From: an uncultured Chloroflexota bacterium
GTDB lineage: Bacteria > Chloroflexota > Dehalococcoidia > SM23-28-2 > RBG-16-64-32
Direction: 5' to 3'
Assembly: GCA_913056415.1 (NCBI GenBank)
Contig: CAJXNA010000078.1
Span: forward strand, 1-8,272
DNA: 8,272 bases
Position numbers and translations under genes: made by a program. The notes beneath the pieces were generated by a model. The model searched no databases. It had not been told where the DNA came from and worked only from the letters and a program-made list of their open reading frames with translations. Each line of letters opens with the position of its first letter. Positions within the stretch are counted from its first letter, which is position 1. Shown here in pieces: positions 3,797-8,272 of this stretch.

Positions 3797-4291
3797 TTGA
3801 AGGAAACACCACCCGCTCTCTCCGTCACCGTGACCCCCGTGCACACGAGACGCATCACACGTGCTCAGAACATGCAGCAGGCGAAACGGTACTTCCTCGG
3901 CTTCTTGCGGGAGTGCGGCGACGCCCGGATAGCGACCCACCGCATCAGCCGCAGCCCCAAGACGGTGCTCGGCTACCGCGCCCAGGACCCCGAATTCGCC
4001 GCTGCATGGGACGAGGCGCAGCGGTTCCACGACGAGATCCAGACCCACCGCTTGAAGGGCGAGACCACCAAAGCAGTGGACGTGGTCATCGACGGCCTGC
4101 ACCAGACCGAAGACCGCCGTCTTGCTGTCGCGATAGCCGAGAAACGGATTGCCAAGAGTGGCATCGAGGAAGGTCCTGCACCTGAGACCCCACGTCGCAG
4201 CGGCCCCGCCGTTTCCGTCATCGTCATTATGCAGCAAGAGGCCGCCGAGGCTATCCCTGCCGAGAGCACCGTCCTGGATGACGAGCCATGA
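3797..4291 (+). CDS. terS: Terminase small subunit
   Basis: This 164-residue protein would recognise the phage packaging site and present DNA to the large subunit. TTG 3797 is chosen for its AAAGGGG site in the terminator arm. ATG 3872 would remove 25 residues of Thr/Pro-rich N-terminus and leave the domain intact, so the start is uncertain. Residues about 28-75 carry the diagnostic helix-turn-helix region. This is FLRECGDARIATHRISRSPKTVLGYR followed by the typical AQDPEFAAAWDEA tail, then a helix likely used for oligomer formation (RLKGETTKAVDVVIDG). The C-terminal 40 residues are Pro/Glu-rich and probably contact the large subunit. Its stop overlaps the next start (ATGA), and the next gene is a clear large subunit, which confirms the assignment. 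Confidence 0.85.
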   Translation: MKETPPALSVTVTPVHTRRITRAQNMQQAKRYFLGFLRECGDARIATHRISRSPKTVLGYRAQDPEFAAAWDEAQRFHDEIQTHRLKGETTKAVDVVIDGLHQTEDRRLAVAIAEKRIAKSGIEEGPAPETPRRSGPAVSVIVIMQQEAAEAIPAESTVLDDEP

Positions 4292-5625
4292 CGAACCCGC
4301 TGCGTGAAGTAACGCCGGAAGGCCGCCTGAACCTCCGCTTCCACGATGGCCAGATGCGGACGTGGGATGCAACTGCCCGCTTCGTCTTCATGATGTCGGG
4401 CAGCCAATCAGGGAAGACGAGTTTCGGTCCTCATTGGCTGCACCGCGAGTGCCAGCGCGCCGCAGAAGGGCTCCATAACGAGCCACTAGGCGACTTCCTC
4501 GCCGTCACCTCCACCTACGACCAGTTCAAGTTGAAGATGCTCCCGGAGATGCTGGCCGTCTTCGTTGAGATCCTCGACATCGGCCGCTACTGGGCGGGAA
4601 GCAGGGTCCTCGAGCTCCGCGAAGGATTGGTTCCCAGCGGCAAGCTCTGGGCGGCTAAGGCTGACGACCCGATGTGGGGCCGCATCATCCTGCGCTCCGC
4701 AGAGGCCGCATCCGGCCTCGAAGCAGCGACCGCCAAGGCTGCTTGGCTCGATGAGGTCGGCCAGCCTGAATTCACGCGGGCTGCCTGGGATGCTGTCCTC
4801 CGGCGGCTTGCGCTGTATCGAGGACGGCTGCTCGGCACGACCACCATCTACAACGCGGGTTGGATGAAATCTGAAATCTACGACCGCTGGAAGGCAGGCG
4901 ACAAGAATTACGATGTCATCCAGTTCGACTCGACGCTCAACCCCACCTTCTCCCGAGAGGAATTCGAGTTCCAACGGGAGCGGATGCCATCCTGGAAGTT
5001 CAACATGTTCTACCGCGGGCGCTACGACAGGCCCGCTGGCCTCGTCTACGGGAACTTCGACTCCGCCGCCTGCGTCATCGACCGCTTCCCTATCCCCGAC
5101 AACTGGCTCTGGTTCGTGGGCCACGACTTCGGTGGCAGGAATCCGGCAATCCTCGCCTTCGCGCAGGACCCCGGTACGGGGCTGCTCTACGCCGCCTACG
5201 AGTACATGCCCGACGAGGTGGGCGTCTTCGACCAGGTGCAAAAGCTGAAGGCAGAGTTCAAGGGCCGAATCGTCATCAAGCGCCAGGGGGGCTCCCACCA
5301 GGAAGACGGCTGGCGTGGAGACTACACATCCAAGGGCTGGCCCATCGCCGAGCCTCCCATCACCGACGTGGCGGTCGGCATATCAAGGGTTTGGGCCTTC
5401 CACCAGCGCAACGCCATCATGGTCTTCCGCGACATGGTCCGCTACATCGACGAACTGACCTCCTACAGCTACAAGATGGGCGATGGCGACACCGTGCTGG
5501 ATGAGATCGAGGACAAGAGCCGTTTCCACTTGCAGGATTGCTCTCGCGCGATCCTCTGTGGCTTCCAGGCCGATGCCTGGTCGTCCGGCGAGATCCCTAA
5601 GACCGCTCGCAGCGGGACTTTCTAG
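4288..5625 (+). CDS. terL: Terminase large subunit (packaging ATPase and nuclease)
   Basis: This 445-residue protein is the DNA-packaging motor. It hydrolyses ATP to translocate DNA into the prohead and cuts the concatemer. ATG 4288 overlaps the small-subunit stop. The Walker A motif is GSQSGKTS (residues 38-45), and Walker B with catalytic Glu is AAWLDE (D155, E156). The C-terminal RNase H-like nuclease begins at FVGHDFGGRNPAILAF with metal ligand D280. It ends with HLQDCSRAI (H414, D417), matching the usual H-x-x-D near the end of the fold. An acidic middle motif lies around 5290-5330 (SHQEDGWRGD) but the exact ligand is unsure. Length is at the short end of normal and both domains look complete. 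It is followed 11 bases later by the portal gene. Confidence 0.93.
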   Translation: MTNPLREVTPEGRLNLRFHDGQMRTWDATARFVFMMSGSQSGKTSFGPHWLHRECQRAAEGLHNEPLGDFLAVTSTYDQFKLKMLPEMLAVFVEILDIGRYWAGSRVLELREGLVPSGKLWAAKADDPMWGRIILRSAEAASGLEAATAKAAWLDEVGQPEFTRAAWDAVLRRLALYRGRLLGTTTIYNAGWMKSEIYDRWKAGDKNYDVIQFDSTLNPTFSREEFEFQRERMPSWKFNMFYRGRYDRPAGLVYGNFDSAACVIDRFPIPDNWLWFVGHDFGGRNPAILAFAQDPGTGLLYAAYEYMPDEVGVFDQVQKLKAEFKGRIVIKRQGGSHQEDGWRGDYTSKGWPIAEPPITDVAVGISRVWAFHQRNAIMVFRDMVRYIDELTSYSYKMGDGDTVLDEIEDKSRFHLQDCSRAILCGFQADAWSSGEIPKTARSGTF

Positions 5626-5636
5626 GAGACAGGGCG

Positions 5637-7340
5637 ATGATCGACATTCAGACCGTCATCGACAAGAGCAACGAGATGAGCCCGCTCTGGATGCGCATGG
5701 ACCTAGACAAGCGCCTCTACTACCTCGACAAGTACGTGATGAAGGACACCAAGGGTGCCGTCGTCAGCGACATCATCAACGTCACCCTGAACTTGCCCGC
5801 CACCTTCGCCGCGCATGTGCAGTCCTCGCTCATGGGCGCCGAGGAGCAGGTCAAGGTCATGGGCGAGATGCTCGCCGAGGATGTGCCACTCAAGATCGAG
5901 CGGCTCATCAGGGCCATGCTGGATGCGGCCAATGCACTGCTGCTGGCCCGCGGCGAGCCTGCGCTGGGGCCATTCATCACGGAACAACTGGACATACGTG
6001 GCAGGGCTGCGGCCCGGCTCACCTTCCGTAAGAACGGCTCCGCGCTCGTCGCCGAGATGGGGCTCATTGACACGCGCCACTTTGTCTTCGAGCCCGACCG
6101 CAACGGCGGCATGGCTTGGGGTGCCTCCACCACCTGGCGCTCACCCTCAACCGTCAACCTCGAGTACCCCGATGCCAAGGCTTCGGGAACTCAGCTCGTT
6201 GCCATCACCGACGTATGGGATGCGGTCTCCAACGAGGTGTATATGGGCGGCTTCTCGGGCACTGGCACGTCCATCAAGCCGGCGCAGATCGGCGGTGTCG
6301 GACCGCACACCTACGGCGAGACGCCCATCGTCTTCCGTGAGGTGCCGATGGGCTCGATGCTGAAGGACGCCGATGCGCTCGCACACCGAGGCGAGTCTAT
6401 CTTTTTCCTCATCCGCGACCTCATCCCCGAACTCAACCGCCTTGCTTCCATCCTCCAAACGCTCAACCTAGAGTCCGTTCATGGGCCAATGGAGTACGCG
6501 AGCGAGGAGGGGCCGCAAGCGACGCCGCCGGAGTACGCGGACGCTTCCGGCATCGGCCGTATCACCTCCGTCGGCAAGGGAGCTATCCGCCGTATCGACA
6601 CGGGGGACATCAAGGCCGCCGGCCGCCTCATGCAGACCATCCTTTCCCGCATGATCCAGACCGGCTCCCTCTCCCTGACCGACTTCGGGAGTCTGTCCTT
6701 CCCGCTTTCGGCGGTTGCGCTCGTGCAATTGGGCGAGGCGAGTGGCCAGGTGTTCCTGCCGCGGCTCGGCGCCAAGGGGTTGCTGATGCAGGGCATCGCC
6801 GAGATGGCCGTCCGGCAGATGATTCAACTCGGCGGCTCGCTGGAGATTGGAACGGTGGGCCATCGTCAGACCTTCAACACGTCGGTGCTGAAGGGGAAGT
6901 ACGACACGACCTTCGTCTACACCGTGAAGGCGCCGGAGACGGACGCTGCCCTTATCGCCATCGCGGACTCCATGCGGCTGTTCATGGACGACGACACCAT
7001 CGCCACAAAAATCCTCAAGCTGCCCAACCCCAAGGAGGTACGCGCGAAGCGGCGCATCGACGAGGCAGAGCGCATCTCCCCTGGCATCAAGCAGTACCGC
7101 ACCGCACAGGCGCTCCTGGACGAGGGCCGCGAGGTTGAGGCGGAGATCATGGCCGCCGAACTGGGCATCACCATTGAACAGTTGGAAGCGGGCGAGGTTG
7201 TCCCGCCTAAGGCGGTTGAGGAGCCGAGGCCAAACGTGGGGAACGACCTGGCGTTGTTCCCAGGGACACGGGAATTCTCGAATACGCGGGCCACCCAACT
7301 CGCTGGCGAACCGCGTGAAGAGGTGGGGGAGGCGACCTGA
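5637..7340 (+). CDS. Portal protein
   Basis: This 567-residue protein has ATG 5637 with AGGAG (5624-5628), 8 bases upstream. It is placed as the portal, the ring at the capsid vertex through which the terminase pumps DNA and to which the tail attaches. The grounds are its size, its position directly after the large subunit, and its predicted mix of helices and beta hairpins. Notable segments are an N-terminal helical part (KRLYYLDKYVMKD), a beta-rich part (residues about 120-235), and a long helix (SIFFLIRDLIPELNRLASIL, about 251-270). A Ser/Gly-Leu segment near 340-365 (GSLSLTDFGSLSFPLSA) may line the tunnel. A charged C-terminal tail after about 500 is probably disordered. I see no signature that fixes the subfamily. 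The stop overlaps the next start. Confidence 0.75.
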   Translation: MIDIQTVIDKSNEMSPLWMRMDLDKRLYYLDKYVMKDTKGAVVSDIINVTLNLPATFAAHVQSSLMGAEEQVKVMGEMLAEDVPLKIERLIRAMLDAANALLLARGEPALGPFITEQLDIRGRAAARLTFRKNGSALVAEMGLIDTRHFVFEPDRNGGMAWGASTTWRSPSTVNLEYPDAKASGTQLVAITDVWDAVSNEVYMGGFSGTGTSIKPAQIGGVGPHTYGETPIVFREVPMGSMLKDADALAHRGESIFFLIRDLIPELNRLASILQTLNLESVHGPMEYASEEGPQATPPEYADASGIGRITSVGKGAIRRIDTGDIKAAGRLMQTILSRMIQTGSLSLTDFGSLSFPLSAVALVQLGEASGQVFLPRLGAKGLLMQGIAEMAVRQMIQLGGSLEIGTVGHRQTFNTSVLKGKYDTTFVYTVKAPETDAALIAIADSMRLFMDDDTIATKILKLPNPKEVRAKRRIDEAERISPGIKQYRTAQALLDEGREVEAEIMAAELGITIEQLEAGEVVPPKAVEEPRPNVGNDLALFPGTREFSNTRATQLAGEPREEVGEAT

Positions 7341-7504
7341 TGGCCAAGCACTTCGACCGTGACGAGCTGGACCGCCGCGTGCGGGCATCGCTCGCGCGGC
7401 GTGCCCAGCGCTTGCAGCCCGGCCAGGTCCCCCAGTCCATGGCCGAGCGGGTCCGGGAAGCAGTCCGGCGCCGTAATGAGCGGCGGAACGGGAACGGACC
7501 GTAA
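7340..7504 (+). CDS. Small basic hypothetical protein (54 residues)
   Basis: ATG 7340 overlaps the portal stop (TGATG) and has an excellent Shine-Dalgarno (GGGGGAGG, 7325-7332, 7-base spacing). The product is almost entirely a charged helix: MAKHFDRDELDRRVRASLA, then SMAERVREAVRRRNERR, ending GNGP. Its Arg content is very high and Cys and Trp are absent. Translation is coupled to the portal on one side and to the next gene on the other (TAATG). It may be a head-completion or DNA-condensing accessory, or a small adaptor of the following protein; none of these can be shown. This frame is too short for most gene callers but the start signal is strong. Confidence 0.65.
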   Translation: MAKHFDRDELDRRVRASLARRAQRLQPGQVPQSMAERVREAVRRRNERRNGNGP

Positions 7505-8272
7505 TGTCCATGGCGCCGCCCCGGAGTCCCGAGGAGGAGGCACGGCGCGCCCGTGTCATCTTCCGTAAGCGTGAGGCTGGAAAGCGACTGACTCCCGAGG
7601 AGCGCCGGTTCCTTCAGAAGTTTGAGGGGCGAACGAGAGCGGCGAAGCCTGTTGCTGTACCACCGCTTGTTTCTGCACCCGCACCTGTTTCTACGGCGCC
7701 TGTTCCTACGGCGAGACCGGTTGCTGCACCAGCACCTCTTCCTACGCCATCGCCTGTTCGGAGGGAACCTCCGCCACCGCCTGTTCGGAGGGAACCACCC
7801 CCAGATGAGGGACAAGTTCTCCGTGAAGATGCCGCCAAGGTCATTAGCCGACTCTATCCTGATCTAATCCCCATAGATACCGACGCGCAGGAGACGTTGA
7901 GGACGTTCCAGGAGCATGTCAACGCGGACACTGACGCGTTCCTAGAAGACCTGTGGAATAAGGGCAAGACGGACGACACCGTGTTCGTCCTCGATATGTT
8001 CGGGCTAGAGCAGGAGGAGATCGACGAGTTCTTTATCGGAGTAGCTGCGCCGTCTCCTCCTGCTCTCCGTGAAGACGCCGCCAAGATCATTAGCCGGTCC
8101 CGTCTGACTGTAGCGGAAGCCGAGCGGCTGGATGAATTACTCGCTATCGAGGAAGAGGTGGAGGCGTCAGGCGACACCCTCGCGGGAACCGACCTCCATG
8201 AGCTGCTGACCCTGAGGGCGAAGAGCCAAGGAATGCGGGCGCCGCCCCCGCTATCCCCCCTTGAGGAGCGGC
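7504..8272 (+). CDS. Proline-rich modular protein, C-terminus outside window
   Basis: ATG 7504 overlaps the previous TAA. The frame is open to the right edge (256 residues visible, no stop). The order is a basic charged helix (SPEEEARRARVIFRKREAG and LTPEERRFLQKF, about residues 8-41). Next comes a Pro/Ala/Val/Thr linker (about 48-103) with two PVRREPPPP-like units. Then comes LREDAAKVISR (106-116), an acidic domain (TFQEHVNADTDAFLEDLW and MFGLEQEEIDEFF), a second LREDAAKIISR (188-198), and another acidic helical part. In the linker, codons shift to CCT, GTT and GCT, unlike the C- and G-ending codons of the portal. The position after the portal and the charged, disordered make-up would suit a scaffold or head-assembly protein. 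That is inference; no catalytic motif is visible. Confidence 0.75.
   Translation, partial: MSMAPPRSPEEEARRARVIFRKREAGKRLTPEERRFLQKFEGRTRAAKPVAVPPLVSAPAPVSTAPVPTARPVAAPAPLPTPSPVRREPPPPPVRREPPPDEGQVLREDAAKVISRLYPDLIPIDTDAQETLRTFQEHVNADTDAFLEDLWNKGKTDDTVFVLDMFGLEQEEIDEFFIGVAAPSPPALREDAAKIISRSRLTVAEAERLDELLAIEEEVEASGDTLAGTDLHELLTLRAKSQGMRAPPPLSPLEER
7751..7796 (+). repeat. Two tandem 27-base units in the proline-rich linker
   Basis: CGCCTGTTCGGAGGGAACC occurs at 7751-7769 and again at 7778-7796, a period of 27 bases or nine codons (PVRREPPPP then PVRREPPPD). The identity includes third positions, so duplication is recent or conserved. Shorter related units (CCTGTT, TCTACGGCG, GCACC) precede it at 7665-7745, making the whole linker repetitive. 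Confidence 0.8.
7819..8096 (+). repeat. Spaced 32-base direct repeat encoding LREDAAK[VI]ISR
   Basis: Positions 7819-7850 and 8065-8096 match at 30 of 32 bases, 246 bases (82 codons) apart and in the same frame. The coordinates given span both copies. Each follows a proline-rich stretch. The near-identity at DNA level, with one silent change and one Val/Ile change, points to a duplicated module, possibly a short docking motif, or a recent recombination. Confidence 0.8.

Noticed and set aside
6468..7559. 363-codon minus-strand frame opposite the portal gene
   Set aside because: High GC at third positions keeps the opposite strand open; no domain-like sequence, and it spans the ends of three plus-strand genes.

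Overview
This GC-rich window looks like part of a tailed double-stranded DNA phage or prophage (Caudoviricetes). The evidence is a terminase small subunit, terminase large subunit and portal run in the right half, preceded by a dense string of very small, mostly overlapping genes typical of a phage accessory segment. No host marker is present. The high GC content, the GTG and TTG starts and TANNNT-type -10 elements would fit an actinobacterial or other high-GC host, but this is inference.

Left edge (1-840): two small leftward genes. One is a cysteine-rich protein and one is apparently broken by a one-base frame change. They lie behind a plausible leftward promoter. A 315-base divergent intergenic region separates them from the rightward genes and carries the first copy of a recurrent palindrome.

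Accessory segment (840-3733): about ten short rightward genes. They include an AT-hook-like basic protein with an in-gene DNA repeat, a CxxH/CxxC zinc-ribbon-like protein, a single-pass membrane protein, two consecutive HExxH metallopeptidase-like proteins and several unknowns. Many are linked by ATGA, GTGA or ACATATGA overlaps, so translational coupling is likely. Three small reading frames (326-524 on the minus strand, 1321-1577 and 2195-2414) are each open only if one base is gained or lost. Either this segment is degenerate or the assembly carries indels here.

The most unusual element is a 19-21 base palindrome (TCCTTCC, 5-base loop, GGAAGGA) found five times between 615 and 3544. It occurs between genes and also inside coding sequence, and two copies crowd the 146-base gap before the last accessory gene, where alternative hairpins can form.

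Packaging and head module (3755-8272): a Rho-independent terminator closes the accessory transcript. Its 3' arm also supplies the likely ribosome binding site of the terminase small-subunit gene. The small subunit, large subunit, portal, a 54-residue basic protein and a proline-rich protein running off the right edge follow on one strand, with overlaps or short spacers. The terminase pair would recognise and pump DNA through the portal into the prohead. The last two genes probably serve head assembly, but their roles are not recognisable from sequence.
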